Positions 19,330-28,901 of a stretch of 64,000 nt of DNA are shown in pieces. The stretch comes from Pseudoxanthomonas sp. Root65 (GTDB lineage Bacteria; Pseudomonadota; Gammaproteobacteria; Xanthomonadales; Xanthomonadaceae), in the NCBI RefSeq assembly GCF_001427635.1, contig NZ_LMHA01000001.1:957501-1021500 (forward strand), in the 5' to 3' direction. The notes beneath the pieces are model-generated. The model saw nothing but the letters and a program-made list of their open reading frames with translations, searched no databases and was not told where the DNA came from. The stretch's first letter is position 1. Every line of letters begins with the position of its first letter. Both the position numbers and the translations under genes were made by a program.

Positions 19330-20022
19330 CTACTCGGGATCCGAGAATAGGTAAACCCGGTTGTAGCCTGGTTCTGCGCGCGACTGAAAATACGCTGCAA
19401 GGTCGTCGACCAGCGCCGCTTTCCGGCAACGCTTTCGGCCCGGCTTCATCCCCTCGATCCATCCGGACCACGACACATCCTCACGATATCCGGCAGTGAT
19501 GCTGGAGGGCACGACTGGCTCATCGAATTCGACGCGGTGAAAGGCGGGCCTGTTGGATCGCGAGAGGTCTTCCGGATAGGGATCGCCGCAGAAGGCCCAC
19601 CCCCTGTCAATGGTCCTTGCCACCGGGAATGCCAGGTACCGGGCCATGACGCTCGTCTTTTCATCCTTGAATACGAAAAGAAGCGCAGTGTCGTAATGCG
19701 TGAACGAAGGCAAGCCATAGTGCCCGAAGAAATGGAAGCTTTCTTCGCCACCGCTCGTATCGCCGCTCAACGTCTGCAGTACTGAGTACCTGAGCTGATA
19801 ACCACTGTCGAAGTTCCAGCAGCCTTTCCCACAGTCGGTCTTCAGCTCACGCACTTCGGCCAATCTGCCGATAAAGACCAACAGCTTTGGCGCGGACATA
19901 TCCTCCCCTGCATGAACAATCGGGGACAGCAGGCCGAAGGCAAGGAGCAGCACGAGCATCCGCAGGCACGCGAAACCACGTGCAATGACACGCATCGCAG
20001 TCAGCTGCTCACGCTGGTTCAT
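19330..20022 (-). CDS. Secreted Cys-containing protein of unknown function
   Basis: A 230-residue protein with a hydrophobic N-terminal segment (about residues 16-42, ending SPIVHAG), probably a signal peptide; an alternative start at residue 10 (MRVIARG) gives a more typical one. The mature part starts with KLLVFIGRLAEVRELKTDCGKGCWNF and YSVLQTLSGD, the same order of features (hydrophobic strand, Cys pair, ...L.GD) seen in the secreted protein at 15602-16153, so both may be NTR/TIMP-like. It lies eight bases behind glnK, the position where amtB is normally found. No catalytic motif recognised. Confidence 0.6.
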   Translation of the reverse strand: MNQREQLTAMRVIARGFACLRMLVLLLAFGLLSPIVHAGEDMSAPKLLVFIGRLAEVRELKTDCGKGCWNFDSGYQLRYSVLQTLSGDTSGGEESFHFFGHYGLPSFTHYDTALLFVFKDEKTSVMARYLAFPVARTIDRGWAFCGDPYPEDLSRSNRPAFHRVEFDEPVVPSSITAGYREDVSWSGWIEGMKPGRKRCRKAALVDDLAAYFQSRAEPGYNRVYLFSDPE

Positions 20023-20030
20023 TGCGCGAC

Positions 20031-20821
<791 letters not shown>

Positions 20822-20830
20822 TCCGCCGCC

Positions 20831-22336
20831 ATGAGTCTGGCCCTGGTGAACAGCCGGGCACGGGCGGGTGTGTCCGCGCCGCCGGTGCGGGTGGAAGTGC
20901 ATCTGTCCGGCGGCTTGCCGTCCACGCAGATCGTCGGCCTGCCCGAAGCCGCGGTGCGCGAGGCCCGCGACCGCGTGCGCGCCGCGATCCTGTGCGCGCA
21001 GTTCGAATTCCCCACGCGCCGTATCACCGTCAATCTCGCGCCGGCGGATCTTCCCAAGGACGGCGGCCGCTTCGACCTGCCGATCGCGCTGGGCATCCTC
21101 GCCGCCAGCGGACAGATCCGTCGCGAAGCGCTGGCGGACTACGAGTTCCTTGGCGAACTGAGCCTCACCGGCGAACTCCGCGCGGTGGATGGCGTGCTGC
21201 CGGCCGCGTTGGCGGTCGCCGCCAGCGGCCGCATCCTCGTGGTGCCCGAACCCAGCGGGCCGGAAGCGGCCCTGGCACGACAGGGGCACGCGTTCACCGG
21301 CCGCACATTGCTGGAAGTCTGCGCACTGCTGGAAGGCCGCAAGGTGCTGCCCTCGGCCATCGCACCACCCGCGCTGCCTTCGACCATTCCCGACATGGCC
21401 GACGTGCGCGGGCAGGCGCACGCGCGCCGTGCCCTGGAAGTGGCCGCCGCCGGTGGCCACCATCTTCTGTTGATCGGCTCGCCGGGCTGCGGCAAGACCC
21501 TGCTGGCCTCGCGCCTGCCCGGCCTGCTGCCCGAGGCCACCGATGCCGAAGCGATGGAAAGCGCGGCCATCGCCTCGGTCAGTGGACGTGGACTGGACCC
21601 GGCGCGATGGCGGCAGCGACCCTACCGCGCCCCGCACCACACCGCGAGCGCCGTTGCCCTGGTCGGCGGCGGCGCGCAGCCGCGCCCGGGCGAGATCTCG
21701 CTGGCGCACAACGGCGTGTTGTTCATGGATGAATTGCCGGAATGGTCGCGCGCCGCGCTGGAGGTGCTGCGCGAGCCGCTGGAATCCGGCACCGTCACCG
21801 TGTCCCGGGCCGCACGGACGGCCGAGTTCCCTGCACGCTTCCAACTGGTCGCGGCCATGAATCCTTGCCCATGCGGGTGGGCAGGCGATTCCAGCGGACG
21901 CTGCCGCTGCGGGCCCGACCTGGTCCGCCGCTACCGCAGCCGGCTGTCCGGCCCCTTGCTGGACCGCATCGACCTGCACGTCCATGTGCCCCGGCTGCCA
22001 CCGCACGAACTGCGGCCGGACGCGCCGGACGGCGAATGCACGGCCGCCGTGCAGGCACGCGTGGTGGCGGCGCGCGCACGGCAAGTCGCACGCTGCGGAC
22101 GCGCCAACGCGCGCATGGGCCAGGCCGAGACGATGGCGCACTGCCGCCTGTCGGCGCGCGACCAGGCCTTGCTGGAGCGCGCCGTCGAACGCCTGCAGCT
22201 GTCCGCCCGCAGCCTGCACCGCATCCTGCGGGTGGCGCGCACCATCGCCGACCTCGCTGGCAGCGACGACATCGGCACGGCGCACTTGACCGAAGCCCTC
22301 GGCTACCGGGGACTGGATCGCGGCAACGCAGCATGA
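20831..22336 (+). CDS. comM: ComM/YifB AAA+ ATPase, Mg-chelatase-like
   Basis: A 501-residue hexameric AAA+ helicase that promotes branch migration during natural transformation. The N-terminal Lon-like domain (GGLPSTQIVGLPEAAVREARDRV) is followed by Walker A GSPGCGKTLLASRLP (about residues 218-232), Walker B NGVLFMDELPEW, and the Cys-rich MNPCPCGWAGDSSGRCRCGPD zinc-like insertion seen in the family. The length is normal. It is co-oriented with ubiK. Its presence fits a naturally competent lineage but does not prove competence. Confidence 0.93.
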   Translation: MSLALVNSRARAGVSAPPVRVEVHLSGGLPSTQIVGLPEAAVREARDRVRAAILCAQFEFPTRRITVNLAPADLPKDGGRFDLPIALGILAASGQIRREALADYEFLGELSLTGELRAVDGVLPAALAVAASGRILVVPEPSGPEAALARQGHAFTGRTLLEVCALLEGRKVLPSAIAPPALPSTIPDMADVRGQAHARRALEVAAAGGHHLLLIGSPGCGKTLLASRLPGLLPEATDAEAMESAAIASVSGRGLDPARWRQRPYRAPHHTASAVALVGGGAQPRPGEISLAHNGVLFMDELPEWSRAALEVLREPLESGTVTVSRAARTAEFPARFQLVAAMNPCPCGWAGDSSGRCRCGPDLVRRYRSRLSGPLLDRIDLHVHVPRLPPHELRPDAPDGECTAAVQARVVAARARQVARCGRANARMGQAETMAHCRLSARDQALLERAVERLQLSARSLHRILRVARTIADLAGSDDIGTAHLTEALGYRGLDRGNAA

Positions 22337-22442
22337 CCTCCGACCACGGCGCGAGAAGGTCGTGTGTGATCTACTCCGGTCACGCATTCCACCAGCGGAC
22401 GTCCTGTCCGCCGTCGCCTTCTTGCCACCCAGGAGCCCGCCC

Positions 22443-24503
22443 ATGCGTCACACCGCCCTTCGCCTCACGCTGCTGGCCTCGACCGTCGCCGTCGCGCTTG
22501 CCGCACACGCCGCCCCATCCGCCGCCGACCGCATCGCAGGCACTGAACTGATCGGGCGCGACGCGCTGTTCGGCAATCCCGAGCGCGCCAACGTGCAGGT
22601 CAGTCCGGACGGCAAGTACCTGAGCTGGGTCGCCGCCGTCGACGGCGTGCTGAACGTCTGGGTCGCACCGGCCGACAATCCCGCACAGGCCAAGGCGGTC
22701 ACCCAGGACAAGGCACGCGGCATCCGCAGCTACTTCTGGTCCTACCAGCCCGACACGCTGCTGTACCTGCGCGACAGCGGTGGCGACGAGGACTTCCACC
22801 TGTATGCGGTCGACCTGAAGACCGGGCAGGCGAAGGACCTGACGCCGTTCCCGAAGACCACCGCCCAGGTCGTCGGCGTCAGCCCCAGGCAGCCCGGCAC
22901 GATCCTGGTCGGCATGAACGACCGCGACCCGAAGTGGCACGACCTCTACCGCGTCGATCTCGCCACGGGCACGCGCACCTTGCTCGAGAAGAACGAAGCG
23001 CAGATCGCCGGCTACATTGCCGATGCCGACTACGCCCTCAAGTACGCGACGCGCTCGCGCCCGGACGGGGGCGCCGACGTGCTGAAGCGCGATGACCGCG
23101 GCGGCTGGGAGAAGGTCGACGACATCCCGTTCGAGGATGTGCTGACCACCAGCCCCGGCGGCCTGACGCTGGACGGCAAGACGCTCTACTTCACCGATTC
23201 GCGTGGCCGCAACACCGCCGCGCTGTTCGCGGTGGACGTGGCCAGCGGCAAACGCACGCTGGTGCTGGAGGACGCGCGCGCCGATGTCGGCGGCACGCTG
23301 GCCGACCCGGCGACGGGCAGGGTGCAGGCGGTGTCGGTCGACTACCTGCGCGACGAATGGAAGGTGGTCGATCCGTCCATCCGCGCCGATCTTGAGAAGC
23401 TGGAGGCGATCGGCCCGGGTGACGTGTCGGTCAATACGCGCACGCTGGACGACAAGACCTGGATCGTCGCGTACTCCGCGGCCGAAGCGCCGCTGGTCTA
23501 CTACCGTTACGACCGTCCGGCGGGCACGCTGACCAAGCTGTTCTCCGCGCGGCCGAAACTGGACGGCAAGCCGCTGGTGCCGCAGTGGCCGGTGGAGATC
23601 GCCTCGCGCGACAACAAGACGCTGGTCAGCTACCTGACCCTGCCGCGCAGTGCCGATGCCGACAACGACGGCAAGGCGGACGCGCCGGTGCCGCTGGTAC
23701 TGCTGGTGCACGGCGGCCCGTGGGCGCGCGACTCCTACGGCTACGGCAGCTACAACCAGTGGCTGGCCAACCGCGGCTACGCGGTGCTGTCCGTCAACTT
23801 CCGCGGCTCCACCGGTTTCGGCAAGGACTTCACCAACGCCGGCAACGGCGAGTGGGCCGGCAAGATGCACGACGACCTGATCGATGCGGTGCAGTGGGCG
23901 GTCAAGCAGGGCGTCACCACCGACGACAAGGTGGCGATCATGGGCGGCAGCTACGGCGGCTACGCCACACTGGCCGGCCTGACCTTCACCCCGGACACGT
24001 TTGCCTGCGGCGTGGACATCGTGGGGCCGTCCAACCTCAACACCCTGCTCAGCACCGTGCCGCCGTACTGGGCCAGCTTCTTCGAGCAACTGGCCAAGCG
24101 CATGGGCGACCCGCGCACCGAGGACGGCAAGAAGTGGCTGACCGAGCGCTCGCCGCTGACCCGCGCCGACCAGATCAAGAAGCCGCTGCTGATCGGCCAG
24201 GGTGCCAACGACCCGCGCGTGAAACAGGACGAGAGCGACCAGATCGTCAAGGCGATGACCGCGAAGAACATCCCGGTGACCTACGTGTTGTTCCCCGACG
24301 AAGGCCACGGCTTCGCGCGGCCGGAGAACAACAAGGCCTTCAATGCGGTGACCGAGGGCTTCCTCGCGCAATGCCTGGGTGGCCGTGCCGAGCCGATCGG
24401 CAATGACCTGACAGGCTCCAGCATCAGCGTGCCGACCGGCGCCGACGGCGTCCTCGGCTTGTCCGAGGCGCTGAAGCGTCATACCCAAGAGGTGAAGAAG
24501 TAA
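22443..24503 (+). CDS. Secreted S9 family prolyl oligopeptidase
   Basis: A 686-residue periplasmic serine peptidase. A signal peptide (about residues 1-23, ending AHAA) precedes a beta-propeller region with repeated SPDGKY and YAVDLKTGQ-type blades, and a C-terminal alpha/beta hydrolase domain. The nucleophile is in MGGSYGGYATLAG, the Asp in GANDPRVK, and the His in FPDEGHGF, giving a complete triad. The arrangement fits the S9C acylaminoacyl/dipeptidyl peptidase group. AGGAG precedes the ATG at 22443, and a terminator follows. Confidence 0.88.
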   Translation: MRHTALRLTLLASTVAVALAAHAAPSAADRIAGTELIGRDALFGNPERANVQVSPDGKYLSWVAAVDGVLNVWVAPADNPAQAKAVTQDKARGIRSYFWSYQPDTLLYLRDSGGDEDFHLYAVDLKTGQAKDLTPFPKTTAQVVGVSPRQPGTILVGMNDRDPKWHDLYRVDLATGTRTLLEKNEAQIAGYIADADYALKYATRSRPDGGADVLKRDDRGGWEKVDDIPFEDVLTTSPGGLTLDGKTLYFTDSRGRNTAALFAVDVASGKRTLVLEDARADVGGTLADPATGRVQAVSVDYLRDEWKVVDPSIRADLEKLEAIGPGDVSVNTRTLDDKTWIVAYSAAEAPLVYYRYDRPAGTLTKLFSARPKLDGKPLVPQWPVEIASRDNKTLVSYLTLPRSADADNDGKADAPVPLVLLVHGGPWARDSYGYGSYNQWLANRGYAVLSVNFRGSTGFGKDFTNAGNGEWAGKMHDDLIDAVQWAVKQGVTTDDKVAIMGGSYGGYATLAGLTFTPDTFACGVDIVGPSNLNTLLSTVPPYWASFFEQLAKRMGDPRTEDGKKWLTERSPLTRADQIKKPLLIGQGANDPRVKQDESDQIVKAMTAKNIPVTYVLFPDEGHGFARPENNKAFNAVTEGFLAQCLGGRAEPIGNDLTGSSISVPTGADGVLGLSEALKRHTQEVKK

Positions 24504-24526
24504 GCCGTCCGCGACCCCGCAACAAC

Positions 24527-24557
24527 GAAACGCCGGCGCAAGCCGGCGTTTCTTTTC
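24527..24557 (+). terminator. Rho-independent terminator after the S9 peptidase
   Basis: Eleven-base perfect arms GAAACGCCGGC (24527-24537) and GCCGGCGTTTC (24542-24552) with a GCAA loop, then TTTTC. Confidence 0.85.
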
Positions 24558-24605
24558 CCGCATCCTGGTCCGCCACGCGCACGTCGCGGACCGTGACCGC
24601 GCGTG

Positions 24606-25088
24606 TCAGTTCGAGCCCATCATCTTCGGCGTGTCGCGGCAGCTGGGACCGCAACTCGGGCGCTCCTCCATCAGCTTTTCCGCCGCCTGCCGCGCCTCGC
24701 GCAATTCCGCGACCGTGCGGCAGATCCGCGTGGGCCGATGACTGCCGACCTGCTTGATCCGTTCGCAGACCAGGCGCTCGTCTTCAGCGCGGGTGATCGT
24801 GGCATTGATGGCTTCGAGCGTATTGATGGCCGCCAGCTTGTCATCCATCGACAGCTCGTCGAGCGACTGCCTGCCTTTCGTCAGCGCGAGGAAGCGATCC
24901 TGCTGGGCAACGAGCGCCTGACGCTCCGCCGCACCCAGCTCCTTGAAACGCCCTTGCCCGGCGAGTGCCTGCTGCCGCAGTTGCACTTGCTGGGCATGGA
25001 TTTCCGGCAGTTCACCGGTCGTGCGGGTGCTGGCCCATAGCGAACCCGGCAGGCTCAGCGAAACGACGAGCATGATGCGAATCAACAT
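24606..25088 (-). CDS. Secreted Cys-rich helical protein, paralogue B
   Basis: A 160-residue protein with a signal peptide (cleavage near LWAS, about residue 19), a helical Gln/Ala/Arg-rich body and a C-terminal half with the motif ITRAEDERLVCER, then VGSHRPTRICRTVAE, ending in Cys-Gly-Pro-Ser-Cys. It is a paralogue of the protein encoded 48 bases upstream, the two being nearly identical over the VCER...RPTRIC block. The four conserved Cys residues may form disulfides in the periplasm. No family name is recognised. Confidence 0.65.
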   Translation of the reverse strand: MLIRIMLVVSLSLPGSLWASTRTTGELPEIHAQQVQLRQQALAGQGRFKELGAAERQALVAQQDRFLALTKGRQSLDELSMDDKLAAINTLEAINATITRAEDERLVCERIKQVGSHRPTRICRTVAELREARQAAEKLMEERPSCGPSCRDTPKMMGSN

Positions 25089-25136
25089 GACGGCCTCCGT
25101 GGAGATCCAGCAACGGGAAAGGCATACACCGGGCGA

Positions 25137-25604
25137 TCAGCTGCCGCGACAGCCCGCTCCGCACATCTTGCGCTCTTCCAGCGACTTCTCCGCCTCTTCG
25201 CGCTCCTTGCGGCGTTCGGCCACGGTCTTGCAGATGCGGGTCGGGCGATTGCTGCCGACCAGCTTCACGCGCTCGCAGACCAGGCGTTCGTCTTCTGCGC
25301 GGGTGATCGCGGCCTTGATCCACTCCAGCGTATTGATGGCCGTGGTCTGGTCATCGCGCGCCAGGTCGCCGAGCGTGCTCTTGCCGTCGATCAGGGTGAT
25401 GAGCTGGTTCTGCTTCTGGATCAGCGCCTGCCGTTCCGGCTCGCTGAGGTCCTTGAACGGACCCGTCTTGTCCATCGCCTGCTGGCGGTAGGACATCTGT
25501 TCCTTACGGATTTCCCCGAGGTCCGAGGTCGTGTTGCCGTTGGCGGACGCGACGGCCGAGGCCCCCAGCATCCATGCCGTGAAGAGGATGACGCCTGCGC
25601 GCAT
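25137..25604 (-). CDS. Secreted Cys-rich helical protein, paralogue A
   Basis: A 155-residue protein with a signal peptide (about 1-21), then GEIRKEQMSYRQQAMDKTGPFKDLSEPERQAL, a helical body, the block ITRAEDERLVCERVK and VGSNRPTRICKTVAERRKE, and a C-terminal CGAGC. It shares domain order, Cys positions and the RPTRIC block with paralogue B, while the N-terminal thirds have diverged. The pair looks like a tandem duplication and is probably one operon. Function unknown. Confidence 0.65.
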   Translation of the reverse strand: MRAGVILFTAWMLGASAVASANGNTTSDLGEIRKEQMSYRQQAMDKTGPFKDLSEPERQALIQKQNQLITLIDGKSTLGDLARDDQTTAINTLEWIKAAITRAEDERLVCERVKLVGSNRPTRICKTVAERRKEREEAEKSLEERKMCGAGCRGS

Positions 25605-25703
25605 GCGGACTGCTCCTGTCGTGGACGTAATGGAACTTACCCACGCCAGCCGTCCGTGTCGAGTGCCGTCGGGCGGCGGGACCCCGCCGCCCGGCAGCCG
25701 GCC

Positions 25704-27038
25704 TCAGGCCGCCTTTTCCTTCTCGTAGAACTGTTCTTCCTCGGTCGAGCCCTTCAGCGCGGTGACGCTGGAGCTGCCGCCCTGGATGACGGTGGTGACG
25801 TCGTCGAAGTAGCCGGCGCCCACTTCCTGCTGGTGCGAGACGAAGGTGTAGCCCTTCTCGCGGGCGGCGAACTCGGCTTCCTGCACCTGTTCGACGTAGT
25901 GCTTCATGCCTTCGCCGCGGGCGTAGTCGTGGGCGAACTTGAAGGTGTTGAACCAGTTGATGTGGATGCCGGCCAGGGTGATGAACTGGTACTTGTAGCC
26001 CAGCGCCGACAGCTCGTCCTGGAAACGGGCGATCTGTGCATCGTCCAGGTTCTTCTTCCAGTTGAAGCTGGGCGAGCAGTTGTAGGACAGCAGCTTGCCC
26101 GGGTGCTTCGCATGCACGGCCTGGGCGAACTCGCGGGCGAAGCCGATGTCCGGCGTGCCGGTCTCGCACCACACCAGGTCGGCGTAGGGCGCATAGGCGA
26201 TGCCGCGGCTGATCGCCTGCTCCAGGCCGTTCTTCACCCGGTAAAAGCCTTCGGCGGTGCGCTGGCCGGTGACGAAGGGCTGGTCGTTGGCGTCGAAGTC
26301 CGAGGTCAGCAGATTGGCGGCTTCGGCATCGGTACGCGCCAGCACGATGGTCGGCACGCCCAGCACGTCGGCGGCCAGGCGCGCGGCCTGCAGCTTCTGC
26401 ACCGCTTCCTGCGTGGGCACCAGCACCTTGCCGCCCATGTGGCCGCACTTCTTCACCGCGGCCAGCTGGTCCTCGAAGTGCACACCGGCGGCGCCGGCGA
26501 CGATCATGTTCTTCATCAGCTCGTAGGCGTTCAGCACCCCGCCGAAGCCGGCCTCACCGTCGGCGACGATGGGCAGGAAGAAGTCGATGGCATCGGCCTC
26601 GTTGGCCTTGCCGTCGCAGATGTTCTTCCACTGGATCTCGTCGGCGCGCTGGAAGGTGTTGTTGATGCGGCGGACCATCGTCGGCACCGAGTCGTACGCG
26701 TACAACGACTGGTCGGGGTACATGGTCTCGGAAGTGTTGCCGTCGGCGGCGACCTGCCAGCCGGACAGGTAGACGGCCTCCAGGCCGGCCTTGGCCTGCT
26801 GCATGGCCTGGCCTGCGCTGATCGCGCCGAAGGCGTTGACGTAACCCTTCTTCGCCTCGCCATTGACCAGCTTCCACAGCTTCTCGGCGCCGCGACGGGC
26901 CAGCGTGTATTCCGGCTGCACGCTGCCGCGCAGGCGGACCACATCGGCGGCGCTGTAGTCGCGCTTGATGCCGGTCCAGCGCGGGTTGTGGTCCCAGTCC
27001 TGCTGGACGGCGTCGATCTGCTGCTGCTTGGTGTTCAT
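25704..27038 (-). CDS. aceA: Isocitrate lyase
   Basis: A 444-residue enzyme that splits isocitrate into glyoxylate and succinate, the entry of the glyoxylate shunt. The catalytic signature [17 protein letters not shown] is intact, as are [12 protein letters not shown] and [12 protein letters not shown]. The ATG at 27038 lies 124 bases behind aceB on the same strand, so the two shunt enzymes are probably co-transcribed. The intergenic region carries a five-fold GTGCG repeat 30-54 bases upstream of the start. Confidence 0.97.
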   Translation of the reverse strand: MNTKQQQIDAVQQDWDHNPRWTGIKRDYSAADVVRLRGSVQPEYTLARRGAEKLWKLVNGEAKKGYVNAFGAISAGQAMQQAKAGLEAVYLSGWQVAADGNTSETMYPDQSLYAYDSVPTMVRRINNTFQRADEIQWKNICDGKANEADAIDFFLPIVADGEAGFGGVLNAYELMKNMIVAGAAGVHFEDQLAAVKKCGHMGGKVLVPTQEAVQKLQAARLAADVLGVPTIVLARTDAEAANLLTSDFDANDQPFVTGQRTAEGFYRVKNGLEQAISRGIAYAPYADLVWCETGTPDIGFAREFAQAVHAKHPGKLLSYNCSPSFNWKKNLDDAQIARFQDELSALGYKYQFITLAGIHINWFNTFKFAHDYARGEGMKHYVEQVQEAEFAAREKGYTFVSHQQEVGAGYFDDVTTVIQGGSSSVTALKGSTEEEQFYEKEKAA

Positions 27039-27067
27039 GGCGGTGCTCCGTGATGTGGGGTGCTTCA

Positions 27068-27092
27068 GTGCGGTGCGGTGCGGTGCGGTGCG
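27068..27092. repeat. Five tandem GTGCG units upstream of aceA
   Basis: Perfect head-to-tail GTGCG x5 in the aceB-aceA intergenic region. It is a simple-sequence tract that could change length by slippage and alter spacing of leader elements before aceA. Confidence 0.7.
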
Positions 27093-27162
27093 GATGCGCG
27101 GGCGGACGTGACGGGGCGGTCTCTACGAATCCCGATTCCCCTTCCCGAATCCCGGCCTTCAA

Positions 27163-28791
27163 TCAATCGATACGTTCGTAGGCAGGCAGGGTCAGGAAGT
27201 CGGCCAGGTCGTCGGCGCGGCTCAGGGCATCGAGCAGGGCGATGGCTTCGGAGATGCGCTCGCCGCCGGGCAGCCGGCTGTGGTCGCCCAGCTTCGCGGG
27301 CAGCGCGGCCAGCGTGCGCTGCAGCAGGGCGTAGTCGATCTGGGTGCCGTCGCACAGGTGCACGTCGGCGGTGTGCAGCCACTGCCAGATCTGTGTGCGC
27401 GAGATCTCGGCGGTGGCGGCGTCTTCCATCAGCCAGTGGATCGGCACGCAGCCGTTGCCGTCCAGCCACGCGGCCAGGTAGCGCACGCAGACTTCCACGT
27501 TGCCTTCGAAGCCGGCGCGCGTGATGGTGCCGGTGGACGGGCGGATCAGATCGTCGCGGGTCACCGCCACGTCTTCGCGCAGCACGCCGCGCTGGTTGGT
27601 CTGCGGCATGTGTTCGTCGAAGATCGCCTTCGCCACCGGAATCAGCGCCGGGTGCGCCACCCAGGTGCCGTCGTGGCCGGCGGTGACCTCGCGCAGCTTG
27701 TCGGCGCGCACGCGGGCCAGCGCCTGTTCGTTGGCGGCTTCGTCGTTGCTGATCGGGATCTGCGCGGCCATGCCGCCCATCGCATGCGCGCCGCGGCGGT
27801 GGCAGGTCTGGATCAACAGTTCCGAATAGGCCTTCAGGAACGGCTGCGTCATTGTCACCTGGCCGCGCTCGGGCAGCACCTTGTCGGCGTGGCGACGGAA
27901 CGTCTTCAGGTAGGAAAAGATGTAGTCCCAGCGGCCGCAGTTCAGGCCGACGATGCGCTCGCGCAGCGCATGCAGGATCTCGTGCATCTCGAACACCGCC
28001 GGCAGCGTCTCGATCAGCACGGTGACCTTCATCTGCCCGTGCGGCAGGCCCAGCGCGGCCTCGATGTGCGACAGCGCGGTCTCCCACAGCGCGGCCTCTT
28101 CCATGCTCTGCAGCTTGGGCAGGTAGAAGTACGGGCCGCGATCCTTCGCCTGCAGCGCGCGGGCGTTGTGCCAGGCGAACACGGCGACGTCGAACAGGGC
28201 GCCGGCGATCGGCGCGCCATCGATCAGCACGTGCTTCTCGTACAGGTGCCAGCCGCGCGGGCGCACCAGCAACACGGCCTGCTGGTCCTGCGGCTTCAGC
28301 GCGTAGTGCTTGCCGGCGTCCGAGGTGAACTGCAAGTCGCCCTGCACGGCGCCGATCAGCGCGCGCTGGCCGGTCAGCAGGTTCTGCCAGGTCGGCGAGG
28401 TGGAATCCTCGAAGTCGGCCATGAACACCTTGGCGCCGGAGTTCAGCGCATTGATGACCATCTTCGGGTCGACCGGACCGGTGATCTCGACGCGGCGGTC
28501 CTGCAGCGCGGTCGGCACCGGCGCCACGGTCCAGTCGCCCTCGCGGATGGCGCGGGTGTCGGGGCGGAAGTCCGGCAGGCCGCCGGCATCGAAGAACGCC
28601 TGGCGCTCGCGGCGGGCCGCCAGCCGTGCCTGCCGCTCCGGTTCGATCGCACGGTGCAGCGAGACCAGCAGCGCCAGCACGCCGGGCGGCAGCAGCGCGT
28701 CCTGGCCTGCCTGGGCGGCGGTCAGGGCGATGCCGGGGGTGGGACGGTCGGCGCGGGATTCGCGCGGCAGGGCGAAAGCGGTGGCGGACAT
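27163..28791 (-). CDS. aceB: Malate synthase A
   Basis: A 542-residue enzyme condensing glyoxylate with acetyl-CoA to malate. Family signatures present: FMADFEDSTSPTWQNLL, RPRGWHLYEKH, YFYLPKLQSMEEAALW, LIETLPAVFEMHEIL with the active-site Glu, and LNCGRWDYIFSYLKTF. The start is ATG 28791 behind GGAGGTTCCC, rather than an in-frame Met 20 codons upstream that would include the operator region. First gene of an aceB-aceA operon; divergent from a LysR gene with a shared palindrome at 28845-28865. Confidence 0.96.
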   Translation of the reverse strand: MSATAFALPRESRADRPTPGIALTAAQAGQDALLPPGVLALLVSLHRAIEPERQARLAARRERQAFFDAGGLPDFRPDTRAIREGDWTVAPVPTALQDRRVEITGPVDPKMVINALNSGAKVFMADFEDSTSPTWQNLLTGQRALIGAVQGDLQFTSDAGKHYALKPQDQQAVLLVRPRGWHLYEKHVLIDGAPIAGALFDVAVFAWHNARALQAKDRGPYFYLPKLQSMEEAALWETALSHIEAALGLPHGQMKVTVLIETLPAVFEMHEILHALRERIVGLNCGRWDYIFSYLKTFRRHADKVLPERGQVTMTQPFLKAYSELLIQTCHRRGAHAMGGMAAQIPISNDEAANEQALARVRADKLREVTAGHDGTWVAHPALIPVAKAIFDEHMPQTNQRGVLREDVAVTRDDLIRPSTGTITRAGFEGNVEVCVRYLAAWLDGNGCVPIHWLMEDAATAEISRTQIWQWLHTADVHLCDGTQIDYALLQRTLAALPAKLGDHSRLPGGERISEAIALLDALSRADDLADFLTLPAYERID

Positions 28792-28844
28792 GGGAACCTC
28801 CTGGCGTCTTGCTGGAGACGCACAGTGCTCTCGGACGTAATTAT

Positions 28845-28865
28845 TTGACAAAACAGTTTTGTCAA
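28845..28865. promoter_or_regulatory. Perfect palindromic operator between aceB and lysR genes
   Basis: TTGACAAAAC (28845-28854), a single central A, and GTTTTGTCAA (28856-28865): ten-base perfect arms. Each end also reads as a -35 TTGACA, one per strand. A regulator bound here could block or tune both divergent promoters. A second, weaker ATAAG-N5-CTTAT repeat lies at 28874-28888, nearer the LysR start. Confidence 0.75.
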
Positions 28866-28901
28866 TGCACTAAATAAGCTGTACTTATAGTTGACTAGAT
28901 C

